Source of the DNA: Spirulina subsalsa FACHB-351
GTDB lineage: Bacteria; Cyanobacteriota; Cyanobacteriia; Cyanobacteriales; Spirulinaceae
Direction of reading: 5' to 3'
Assembly (NCBI RefSeq): GCF_026130165.1
Contig: NZ_JAIHOM010000002.1
Location: 25,707 to 89,706 of the forward strand
DNA: 64,000 nucleotides
In this document: piece by piece, positions 1-6,810 of the stretch
How positions within the stretch are numbered: position 1 is the first letter of the stretch
How the letters are laid out: each line of letters begins with the position of its first letter
Notes under the pieces: generated by a model
What the model was told of the DNA's origin: nothing
The model's input: only the letters and a program-made list of their open reading frames with translations
Databases searched by the model: none
Made by a program: the position numbers and the translations under genes

Positions 1-1000
1 TATAAGTCCCGTGGGCTTTACGAGGAGTAATCAAGAGGGGTTGACCATAACGGACTTCTTGGCGCACTTCGGTTTTAATGCGCCATAACATTTCCCAAGA
101 GGCCCCCGTCAGGACTTCTCGGGGATTGGCCAGGGGGTGACGGGTGCGCCAGGCGATCGCATGATTTAACACCGTATTCGGGCAATCATCCCGCAATTGC
201 CCCAGTTGATTCGGGACGGGGTGATTGGGTTTTGTCGCCATTTGAGCGGTTAAGCGCCAAAAGGTCTTGACTTTCGGCGAGAGAGTCGCCAAGGAACTCC
301 CCAGAAGACAGGCCACATCTTCCGTTTGCCCACAAAAAGCCAAGGCAAAGAGCCAAGCCAAATATAAGGGAATCGGTTGCCCCTGTTTGCGCAAATGGCG
401 TTCATAGCGTTCTATAGTCCAGAGCAAACCATTCAGATCCCCCATTTCCCCCAAAGCGCGTAAATAGTAGGTGACCAAATAAGGATCTTGAATCAGTAAA
501 CTTTCAGGAATGGTGTGTTGAATCCACTGGAGTAGCTCCTGCCAGCGCGCTCTCATCAAGAATAACAACGCGGTAGCATTGCGCCCGATCGGAGTTTCTA
601 CCTTCTCGTAGGGGTGCAAATTCTTGAGAGCTTGGGTCATTTTGCCCTGTTGCCCCATTTCCAAGGCTTCTAAGATAATTGGCTGTTCTAACCAACCATC
701 GGCGGGATGCAGCCAGCGTAAATAGGCCGCCAAGCGCCGCGCATCCCGGTATCGTTCTTGATAAATCAGTTTATTGACTTTGGCAAAACCCACCAGAGGC
801 ACGAGGAGAAAGACCGCCCACAGACTCCCGCCAATAATCCCCGCTAGATTAGGCGCAAGGTAGAATAGGCCACTGGTGACACCCAAAATTGAACCCGAGA
901 CGAAACTCCACCCTCTATGTTGATTGGAATAGATGGTGCGAATCATCAGGGAAAAACAGGAAAGAAAAACTGTCCAGAGCAGGATTTGATTGAGAGTCAT
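1..1000 (-). CDS. Probable rhomboid-family membrane protease, N-terminal part (cut by window start)
   Basis: An open reading frame runs from an ATG at 1000 (MTLNQILLW...) to the window edge without a stop, about 333 residues. It begins with two or three hydrophobic segments (roughly residues 4-20 and 35-75), followed by a soluble region rich in Trp, Leu and Arg (RWLHPADGW). The visible part ends in TPRKAHGTY. From memory, cyanobacterial rhomboid-like intramembrane serine proteases have a long N-terminal region of this kind before the catalytic membrane domain. The Ser/His catalytic segment itself would lie outside the window, so the function is inferred and not seen. The gene lies 84 bp downstream of the DUF1499 gene on the same strand and may be cotranscribed with it. 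If the rhomboid call is wrong, it is an uncharacterised membrane protein. Confidence 0.5.
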   Translation of the reverse strand, partial: MTLNQILLWTVFLSCFSLMIRTIYSNQHRGWSFVSGSILGVTSGLFYLAPNLAGIIGGSLWAVFLLVPLVGFAKVNKLIYQERYRDARRLAAYLRWLHPADGWLEQPIILEALEMGQQGKMTQALKNLHPYEKVETPIGRNATALLFLMRARWQELLQWIQHTIPESLLIQDPYLVTYYLRALGEMGDLNGLLWTIERYERHLRKQGQPIPLYLAWLFALAFCGQTEDVACLLGSSLATLSPKVKTFWRLTAQMATKPNHPVPNQLGQLRDDCPNTVLNHAIAWRTRHPLANPREVLTGASWEMLWRIKTEVRQEVRYGQPLLITPRKAHGTY

Positions 1001-1084
1001 AGCCCAAGGCAAGGGATGGCGTGGCTAATCAAAAAGCAGGATCTTAAAGGAGTTTTGGTAGAGTCCCTAAACTGTTATAAACCG

Positions 1085-1600
1085 TTAAAATTCCAAGGCG
1101 CTCAATTTGACGCGAATTTCTTCCACTCGTTGGCGATTTACTCCTAAATCAGATTCTCCCAAACGGGAGGCCGAGCGCACATCTACCCATTTTTGCTCCG
1201 GATTGAGGACAAATTCTACATCATCCACAAATCCCATCCACCGACTACTAAATTGGGCGTAAAGATAACGATCGGTGCGGGTAATAATACGGGTTCGGTC
1301 TATTTGCTTGACAACTTGCTCAATTTGTGGTACGGCTTGCTCAGGATTGCCCGAAACCGTGAGGGGGGGAATGGCTTGACTGGGGAGGGTGCTTTGACTG
1401 TTGACACAGTTGGGAGTGGGGGGGCAAGGGGCTAATTGTCCCGCTTCTACCCCCAAGTTAGCCGGGCGGCTGCCTGCGAAGAGGGTAGGGCGTTCTGGGG
1501 CAAGGAGACGCATTCCCACCCAGCCCAGAATGAACACAAGGGCGGCAATTAAGAAAATACGACTGGGGGAGACTTTGCGGGTGGTTTGAGTGTTGGTCAT
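1085..1600 (-). CDS. DUF1499 family membrane-anchored protein
   Basis: This 171-residue protein has one N-terminal membrane anchor (about residues 15-33) and then a soluble domain. Family hallmarks are the Cys pair in CPPTPNCVNSQ (about residues 58-68), the DRYLYAQF strand in the middle, and the C-terminal SRLGESDLGVNRQRVEEIR motif. DUF1499 proteins are widespread in cyanobacteria and proteobacteria and have no established biochemical role. The two cysteines could form a disulfide outside the cytoplasm. The gene precedes the probable rhomboid gene on the same strand. Family assignment is secure from the motifs; function is unknown. Confidence 0.85.
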   Translation of the reverse strand: MTNTQTTRKVSPSRIFLIAALVFILGWVGMRLLAPERPTLFAGSRPANLGVEAGQLAPCPPTPNCVNSQSTLPSQAIPPLTVSGNPEQAVPQIEQVVKQIDRTRIITRTDRYLYAQFSSRWMGFVDDVEFVLNPEQKWVDVRSASRLGESDLGVNRQRVEEIRVKLSALEF

Positions 1601-1759
1601 AGTCAGGAGTAAAGGAGAAATTCTGCTACAATGGGCGCGGGAGTGATACCCTTTCCTTAGAATACCCTAATTGTCTCAGTGGTGGTTGCTAGGGGCAGGG
1701 GGAAGGCAAAGCCATCTGGATTATAGCTTGAGGGGTTTGGAGAGTCGGGGAACAAAGAA

Positions 1760-1782
1760 TCCCACGCGCTTTAGCCGTGGGA
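1760..1782. repeat. Hairpin resembling an IS200/IS605-type right end
   Basis: TCCCACG (1760-1766) pairs with CGTGGGA (1776-1782) around a CGCTTTAGC loop and is followed by GTTTCAA. This form, a CCCACG-type stem with a TTTAG loop and then a TCAA-like end, is typical of the right ends of cyanobacterial IS200/IS605 (IS1341-group) elements. No transposase or TnpB remnant is visible in the 219-bp gap, so this may be a solo end, a small non-autonomous derivative, or a chance hairpin. Confidence 0.4.
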
Positions 1783-1819
1783 GTTTCAATGATTGTGTTT
1801 CTAATTGTGCTAACTTGCG

Positions 1820-2698
1820 ATGGATTTATTGCGATCGCTTCCCATTGGACTATATCTCGAACAACCTTTTACCTGGTTACACCAACTGGATCCTAGAGTC
1901 AAACTCGCTTGGCTGATGAGTTTTTTACTCACCCCGGTTTTAGCTAGTTCGGAATGGCGTTTGAGTCTAGTGGTCATCTTGGTTTTATTCACCCTATCAG
2001 CCCGCATTCCCCTACGAGCATGGCGACAACAAATGGGCTGGTTATTATTAGTCGGAACTATGGCCTTTGCCATCACCTGTGTGATGAATGATGGACTAGC
2101 CATTACCTATCAAGCCCGTTTACCTTCAGTAGACCTTGAGAACATTCCCGACACTCCCTATCAATACATTTTGTTAGAAGTGGGAAATCTACGAGTCACT
2201 CGCCGTTCCTTTGATTTAGCCCTGCGTCTGAGTACAATTATTTTTACCTTGGTCTATAGTACGACCTTATATTTGCTCACTACCGCCCCCGAAGAAATCA
2301 CCGCCGGATTAGAGGATATTATGCAGCCTCTGGCACGGTTTAAACTCCCTGTAACAGAAGTAGCCCTCACCCTCACCCTCTCCCTCCGGTTTATTCCCTT
2401 AGTATTAGAAGAAGTGCAGAATTTAGCCCGTTCTATTCGCACCCGTGCCATTAATTGGAAAAAGTTAGGCCTGCGCCAAAGTTTTAAAATCTGGTTGATT
2501 GTAGCCGAACGGTTGTTAGAAAATCTCTTACGTCGGGCTGAACAAATTGCCATCGCCATGGATGTACGCGGATTCACCCGCCCCAATGAACATCGCGTTC
2601 AATGGCATCAACTGCGCTTAAAAAAAGCCGATGGCATCGCAATGGGTGTTCTAGTCTTGTTTTGGTGGGCTCGTTTTACTTGGGGCTGGATGGTTTGA
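1820..2698 (+). CDS. ecfT: Energy-coupling factor transporter transmembrane protein EcfT (CbiQ family)
   Basis: This 292-residue membrane protein is the T component of an ECF-type vitamin or metal importer. It links a substrate-specific S component to the EcfA ATPases. It starts MDLLRSLPIGLYLEQP and has the family motif LDPRVKLAWL near residues 23-32, several hydrophobic helices, and two cytoplasmic coupling-helix motifs near the C-terminus (SIRTRAINW and AMDVRGF, with the characteristic Ala-Arg-Ala/Arg-Gly patterns). Neither EcfA nor an S component is in the window, so the substrate is unknown; unlinked T components are common in cyanobacteria. The 3' end overlaps the convergent substrate-binding protein gene by 91 bp. 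Confidence 0.85.
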   Translation: MDLLRSLPIGLYLEQPFTWLHQLDPRVKLAWLMSFLLTPVLASSEWRLSLVVILVLFTLSARIPLRAWRQQMGWLLLVGTMAFAITCVMNDGLAITYQARLPSVDLENIPDTPYQYILLEVGNLRVTRRSFDLALRLSTIIFTLVYSTTLYLLTTAPEEITAGLEDIMQPLARFKLPVTEVALTLTLSLRFIPLVLEEVQNLARSIRTRAINWKKLGLRQSFKIWLIVAERLLENLLRRAEQIAIAMDVRGFTRPNEHRVQWHQLRLKKADGIAMGVLVLFWWARFTWGWMV

Positions 2699-3843
2699 AA
2701 TATCTGGGGTTGACCAGATTCTAGCTTAAAAATCGTCAGTTCTTTGATCGGATCTCCACTCCCTTGAAATTGCATCCTCCCGGTAACTCCCTCATATTCG
2801 AGGTGACTTAAGCCCTGACGAATAGCCTCGGCATCGGTTTGTTTTTGTTCACCTAGGGCGGCAAAAAGTAACCCCATTGCATCATAGGCTAAAGCCGCGT
2901 GGACTTTAGGCGGCTTTTGGTATCTTTCCTCGTAGGCCCTAAAAAACTGTCGCCCTTGTTCGGTGCGAGGCTGAGGAGTCCAATCTAAACTATAGAATCC
3001 CCCCTCTAACTGTTGCTGGGTCATGGGGGACAAACTGCCCCAAGTATCCCCCCCAATTAAGGTGGCCGAGAGTTCTAAGGCTTGGATTTGGGGTGCTTGT
3101 TGGGCGAGGTCTACACTATAGTTGGGCAGAAAGAGAACATCGGGATTGCTCTCCCGAATGGTCTTGAGTTGGGCGGTAAAATCTTGATTGGTGTCGGTGG
3201 TATAGGTTTCTGAGGTCACAACTTGCCCCCCCAACTCTTGGAATTCGGCGGTGAAGAACTCCGCCAGACCCTTATTATATTCACTGGCCACATCGTAGAG
3301 AATGGCGGCTGTGCGGGCTTGGAGTTGGGTATAGGCAAATTGTGCGATCGCCCGCCCCTGAAAACGATCCGTCACCGTCGCCCGAAAACTATAGCGTTTC
3401 CCCTCTGTGGTTTTTGGATGGGTAGACCAAGAAGTAATCACAGGTAGGGGAATAGTTTCCGCAAATTCCGCCACTGGAATCGCAATCCGACTCAAGGGCA
3501 TCCCCACAATAGCCACCACCTGTTCTTGAAAAGCCAATTTTCGCACCGCCGACAGTGCTATATCAGGACGATCTTGATCATCTTCTACCACCAATTCCAC
3601 CAGACGCTTTTTGCCCTCAATTTCTAATCCTCCCGCTTCATTAATTTGCTCTACGGCTAATTGAGCGCCCTTTAAGCCATCCTGCCCCGTATTCTCGGCA
3701 AATTCCCCTGTCAAGGGCAAAATTACCCCCACTCGAATTTCTCTGGGTGTCTGTCGTGACCAGTTATTCCCCTGACAGGCCACAGGCAGGAGAGCTAACA
3801 CCAAACCCAATACCAGTAAAATCAGACGGGAGATTGTTTTCAT
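2608..3843 (-). CDS. ABC transporter substrate-binding lipoprotein (branched-chain amino acid/LivJ type)
   Basis: This 411-residue type I periplasmic binding protein belongs to the leucine/urea/amide receptor family. A signal peptide ends in a lipobox LPVAC (Cys about residue 23), so it is probably a lipoprotein on the outer face of the plasma membrane. The mature domain starts IRVGVILPLTGEFAENTGQ and contains GAQLAVEQINEAGG, VVAIVGMPLS and the second-lobe signature YDVASEYNKG, all typical of the fold. No permease or ATPase genes are adjacent, so the substrate and partners are unknown. The last roughly 28 residues are read from DNA antisense to ecfT and look like a non-homologous extension caused by loss of an earlier stop (inference). 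Confidence 0.85.
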   Translation of the reverse strand: MKTISRLILLVLGLVLALLPVACQGNNWSRQTPREIRVGVILPLTGEFAENTGQDGLKGAQLAVEQINEAGGLEIEGKKRLVELVVEDDQDRPDIALSAVRKLAFQEQVVAIVGMPLSRIAIPVAEFAETIPLPVITSWSTHPKTTEGKRYSFRATVTDRFQGRAIAQFAYTQLQARTAAILYDVASEYNKGLAEFFTAEFQELGGQVVTSETYTTDTNQDFTAQLKTIRESNPDVLFLPNYSVDLAQQAPQIQALELSATLIGGDTWGSLSPMTQQQLEGGFYSLDWTPQPRTEQGRQFFRAYEERYQKPPKVHAALAYDAMGLLFAALGEQKQTDAEAIRQGLSHLEYEGVTGRMQFQGSGDPIKELTIFKLESGQPQIFQTIQPQVKRAHQNKTRTPIAMPSAFFKRS

Positions 3844-4012
3844 CAGTTTATAATCAATTATTGATTAGGGCTTGTACGCTTTGGATTTTAGGGAAAACTG
3901 GCACGAGTGCCTATTCCCGACTCCCAACTTCCCCCTCCCTCCTCTCTTCTCTGAGAAGTGAGAAGTGAGAATTATTACCGACTCCCCACTCCCAGACTTA
4001 TTGCCCAAAGCC

Positions 4013-4327
4013 CTATTCACGATGACTATAGGCCAAGAAAGCGAAATGAATCCGAGGGTGTAGCTTCTCAGACACAGGTTGCCCTCCCTTGAGGTGTTGT
4101 TCCACAATCTGAGGAATATCCTCGGGCTGTAAGCGACAATACCATGTCTCCTCGGGGACAAGGCGCAGATTCGGTCCGAGGTTACACTGTCCTAAACACC
4201 CACTGGGGACAAGTTCCACATCTTCGGGTAAGTCGGCCTGTTGCAAAGCGGCTAAAACCTCTGCCCCTCCCCGTTCCAGACAAGTGGTATATTGACATAC
4301 CAGGATTTGACGTTGGTTGGTGGTCAT
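4013..4327 (-). CDS. Thioredoxin-like [2Fe-2S] ferredoxin domain protein
   Basis: This 104-residue protein has the four-Cys pattern of the thioredoxin-like 2Fe-2S ferredoxin family: C11 and C16 (LVCQYTTC) and C44 and C48 (SGCLGQC). These family members carry electrons or serve as accessory domains, as in the NuoE subunit of complex I. No signal peptide is seen, so it is cytoplasmic. It lies 25 bp downstream of the FHA-cyclase gene on the same strand. The C-terminal sequence after about residue 80 is poorly constrained. Its electron-transfer partner cannot be told from context. Confidence 0.85.
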   Translation of the reverse strand: MTTNQRQILVCQYTTCLERGGAEVLAALQQADLPEDVELVPSGCLGQCNLGPNLRLVPEETWYCRLQPEDIPQIVEQHLKGGQPVSEKLHPRIHFAFLAYSHRE

Positions 4328-4352
4328 AAATCTATTCCCCCTAGATTAGCAT

Positions 4353-5354
4353 TCAAAAAACCTGATTATCCCAAAGCAATTTATCGAGCAGAAAGTTATC
4401 TAAATCTTCAAAACTGGACGCATAGGTAATGGTGGGGATTTCATAGCCTTTGAGGTGGACGGTGTACTGTTTAAAGCGTTGTTGGGCGGTAGGGATGCTG
4501 TCTAAATAACCATAGGTGGTTTCTCCTAGGGCAACATCCCGTTGAATTTGTTTGGTACAGGATTCTAGACGGAAGGCGGTGTTTACGGTGTCGCCGATGG
4601 CGGTATAGTCTGGGCGATCGCCACTTCCGGTATTTCCCACCATGGCATAACCAGTATTGATACCTGCACCAATGCGCAGGGGAAAGGGAAGGGGATAATG
4701 AGAAGTTAAATCGGTGGTCATTTTATTGAGGTCACTAATGGCCTGGAAAATCTGCACAACTTCTTCTTTGGCGATCGCACTTTCCCCATGAAACCAAATG
4801 GCCATCACCGCATCCCCAATGTATTTATCCACCCAACTCCCGGAATACCGGAGAATATCCCCCGCTTGTCTAAACCAATCTCCAATTAAGTTGGACAGGG
4901 TTTTATCATCCAGTTGACGGGCTAACACTGTAAAATCGCGAATATCCACGACTAAAACCGACATTAAACGGCGAACATGGAGGATTGAAGTGGGACTGTC
5001 TTGATTCTCATGATTAGGATTCCTGCCGGGGATGCTCTCTTGTTGGGCGAGATTATGAAAAACCATTTCCGTCTGACCGAAGGCGATATGATCCTTGTGT
5101 TGCAGCGTTACCGGAACATTCACCCGACGACCATTGACAAAGGTTCCGTTGCGACTGCCAAGGTCAATCAAATAAAACTCCCCATTATCCGTCCGTTGTA
5201 CCATAGCATGATGACGCGATATCCAAGGGTCAGGAATCACGAAATGGCTATCAGCATTACGGCCTACTGTCCAATTGTTTTTACCTACTAACGGGAGATA
5301 ACGATTCCCACTAGAGGTTTGTAGCAGTAGGTAGGGGGTAGATCCCGAACTCAT
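4353..5354 (-). CDS. FHA domain fused to a class III adenylate/guanylate cyclase
   Basis: This 333-residue cytoplasmic protein starts with a forkhead-associated domain (about residues 25-95; WTVGRNADSHFVI, SRHHAMVQR, DLGSRNGTFVNGR), which binds phosphothreonine peptides. A class III nucleotidyl cyclase domain follows (about 130-315), with first-metal Asp in VLVVDIRDF, second-metal Asp and purine-recognition Lys in DKYIGDAVMAI, and DYTAIGDTVNTAFRLES carrying the Asp/Thr and the transition-state Asn and Arg. The Lys-Asp/Thr signature favours ATP as substrate, so cAMP is the likely product. The design implies cyclase control by a Ser/Thr kinase through FHA binding (inference). A kinase-cyclase protein lies 38 kb away at 43180-48507. 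Confidence 0.9.
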   Translation of the reverse strand: MSSGSTPYLLLQTSSGNRYLPLVGKNNWTVGRNADSHFVIPDPWISRHHAMVQRTDNGEFYLIDLGSRNGTFVNGRRVNVPVTLQHKDHIAFGQTEMVFHNLAQQESIPGRNPNHENQDSPTSILHVRRLMSVLVVDIRDFTVLARQLDDKTLSNLIGDWFRQAGDILRYSGSWVDKYIGDAVMAIWFHGESAIAKEEVVQIFQAISDLNKMTTDLTSHYPLPFPLRIGAGINTGYAMVGNTGSGDRPDYTAIGDTVNTAFRLESCTKQIQRDVALGETTYGYLDSIPTAQQRFKQYTVHLKGYEIPTITYASSFEDLDNFLLDKLLWDNQVF

Positions 5355-5472
5355 AGCGGGAAGGAGGGGTGAAGATGGATGTTAACAAGAGAGAAATACA
5401 CTAGGTCAATTCTAACCAATGTGGGTTATTAATCCCCGCTCAGAGCTTTCTGTGTAGTTAATCGAGATGCCC

Positions 5473-6213
5473 CTAGGCACAGTAAGCCACAAGCCAAAAT
5501 AACCCATCTACAACAATGGTACTTAAAACAGCCCCGCCGAATGCCCACCCGGCTAAATTTTGTTTCTGTAAACCCCACACCCCAATACTGAATAAGGCTA
5601 GAATTAACCACATTCCACAGAGGATTCCCCAAGGATGATTAATCTGGGCGATCGCACGGTGTAAAATCTCTCCCACTTCATCGGGTGAAACCTTCATCAC
5701 TTGCCGCCAGTAGGGGATTAAACCCGTCAGGTAAAAGTAAACATCGGTGATGGCGGTACCAAAGAGAGAGCCCAAATAGAACCAATTGCCAATTCTACCC
5801 CAACCTTGTCGCAAACACCACAAGGCCCAAGGCAATGCGATCGCCTCAATGGGCAAATGAATCAAGGGGTTTTCCCGAAACCATCCCCAGTAAATCGATC
5901 CCGCCAACCAACTCCAACTAAACCCCAGAATTAAATCCCCCCAAATGCCTGTTTTCTGCCCCCTCCCCAGGCCCCAGGCTAAAACCCACCATACCCCCGT
6001 TAAACCCAGACTCAGCCACGGAAAAACCCGCACCAACGGCGCTTGAAAAAACACCGGCACCGACACTAAAAACGCCGCCGCCCCTAACATTAAAATCCTA
6101 AGACGTTTGGGCTGATCCGGAGGCGGTAGCACCCCCTCTAAAGGGACCGAAGACGGCTGATAGTCTGCCACCCAGGCTGAAGAGTCCAGAGAATACCAAA
6201 GATTGTTCAACAA
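5473..6213 (-). CDS. DUF3120-type integral membrane protein
   Basis: This 246-residue protein has an N-terminal soluble stretch of about 38 residues and then roughly six hydrophobic helices. The SVPVFFQAPLVR segment (about residues 50-61), a central YWGWFRENPLIHLPIEA region and the LGSLFGTAITDVYFYLTGLI region match my memory of DUF3120, a cyanobacterial family of unknown function. The annotated start is a TTG at 6213, the longest option. No better ATG precedes the conserved core, so the start is uncertain. It stands alone, with 118 bp separating it from the FHA-cyclase gene. Confidence 0.6.
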   Translation of the reverse strand: MLNNLWYSLDSSAWVADYQPSSVPLEGVLPPPDQPKRLRILMLGAAAFLVSVPVFFQAPLVRVFPWLSLGLTGVWWVLAWGLGRGQKTGIWGDLILGFSWSWLAGSIYWGWFRENPLIHLPIEAIALPWALWCLRQGWGRIGNWFYLGSLFGTAITDVYFYLTGLIPYWRQVMKVSPDEVGEILHRAIAQINHPWGILCGMWLILALFSIGVWGLQKQNLAGWAFGGAVLSTIVVDGLFWLVAYCA

Positions 6214-6559
6214 AGTAATTTTAATTTTTGTAACTTATCTTAACTTAACTCAAAAATATAGCGCCTCACGGTTGAAAGGGGGAAGGCTCTAGACCACTGA
6301 CCATTCTTCCTAACACTCACCAAGCAGAGGGCGGCTTGCGGTTTAAGCTTAGGGTTTCCCCCGTTCATGGTAGCAAAAAAAAATATCCCCCGGGGGGGGA
6401 ACGAGTCAAAAAGCCGCCAAACCTTGAGAAGTGAGGAAAAAAGGCTTAACGGGTCAGCCTTGGATTCGACCCTTGAGCAACACCGCCACCCATACCTTGT
6501 GCAGTCAGCCCGTGACGATGTAGAATGGAAGGTTGCTGACTATAAAAAAAAGAGGCACT
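6214..6559. other. 346-bp divergent intergenic region upstream of rpmF
   Basis: No convincing small gene is present. It holds an 8-bp inverted repeat (GGCGGCTT at 6330-6337, AAGCCGCC at 6411-6418), a perfect CCCCCGGGGG palindrome near 6387-6396 within a G/C run, and a promoter candidate at 6497-6526. The ORF that can be read across 6367-6573 has atypical composition and was not accepted. Confidence 0.5.
6497..6526 (+). promoter_or_regulatory. Candidate promoter for rpmF
   Basis: TTGTGC (6497-6502) and TAGAAT (6521-6526) are separated by 18 bp, a good sigma-70-type arrangement. Transcription would start near 6532 and give a leader of about 28 nt ending in an AGAGG ribosome-binding site just before the ATG at 6560. 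Confidence 0.45.
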
Positions 6560-6733
6560 ATGGCAGTTCCTAAGAAACGAACATCTAAAGGGAAAAAGAA
6601 TCAACGGAAAGCGACTTGGAAGCGGAAAGCCGCCCTAGCAGCGCAAAAAGCCTTATCTCAAGGAAAGTCCATCTTATCCGGTCAATCCAACAGTTATGTT
6701 TATAAAACAAAAGACGACGACGACGAAGAATAA
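6560..6733 (+). CDS. rpmF: 50S ribosomal protein bL32
   Basis: This 57-residue basic protein starts [20 protein letters not shown], the standard N-terminus of bL32, a small structural protein of the large ribosomal subunit. The ATG at 6560 is chosen over an in-frame ATG 27 bp upstream because bL32 always begins MAVPK and because AGAGG sits 4 nt before it. The acidic tail (KTKDDDDEE) is usual in cyanobacteria. The Cys pairs of zinc-binding bL32 forms are absent, so this is the Cys-less type. It is monocistronic and converges on the EF-G paralogue. Confidence 0.95.
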   Translation: MAVPKKRTSKGKKNQRKATWKRKAALAAQKALSQGKSILSGQSNSYVYKTKDDDDEE

Positions 6734-6751
6734 CTAGATTGAGCGTGGGCG

Positions 6752-6781
6752 AAAAAAAAGGGTACGTCGCAAGACGTACCC
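6752..6781 (-). terminator. Rho-independent terminator of the EF-G-like gene
   Basis: GGGTACGTC (6760-6768) pairs perfectly with GACGTACCC (6773-6781) around a 4-nt loop. Read on the minus strand, the stem is followed at once by eight T residues (6759 down to 6752). That is a strong intrinsic terminator for transcripts leaving 6811. The plus side has no T run, so it does not serve rpmF in the usual way. Confidence 0.8.
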
Positions 6782-6810
6782 CTACGCTTCATTCACACAA
6801 AAATAAAACA

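Noticed and set aside
6440..6500. GGATTCGACCC-like sequence considered as a tRNA T-arm
   Set aside because: The surrounding sequence cannot form an acceptor stem or an anticodon arm. No tRNA was found anywhere in the window.
6367..6573. 68-codon frame upstream of rpmF
   Set aside because: Its composition is atypical, it overlaps the promoter and start of rpmF, and it has no recognisable domain.
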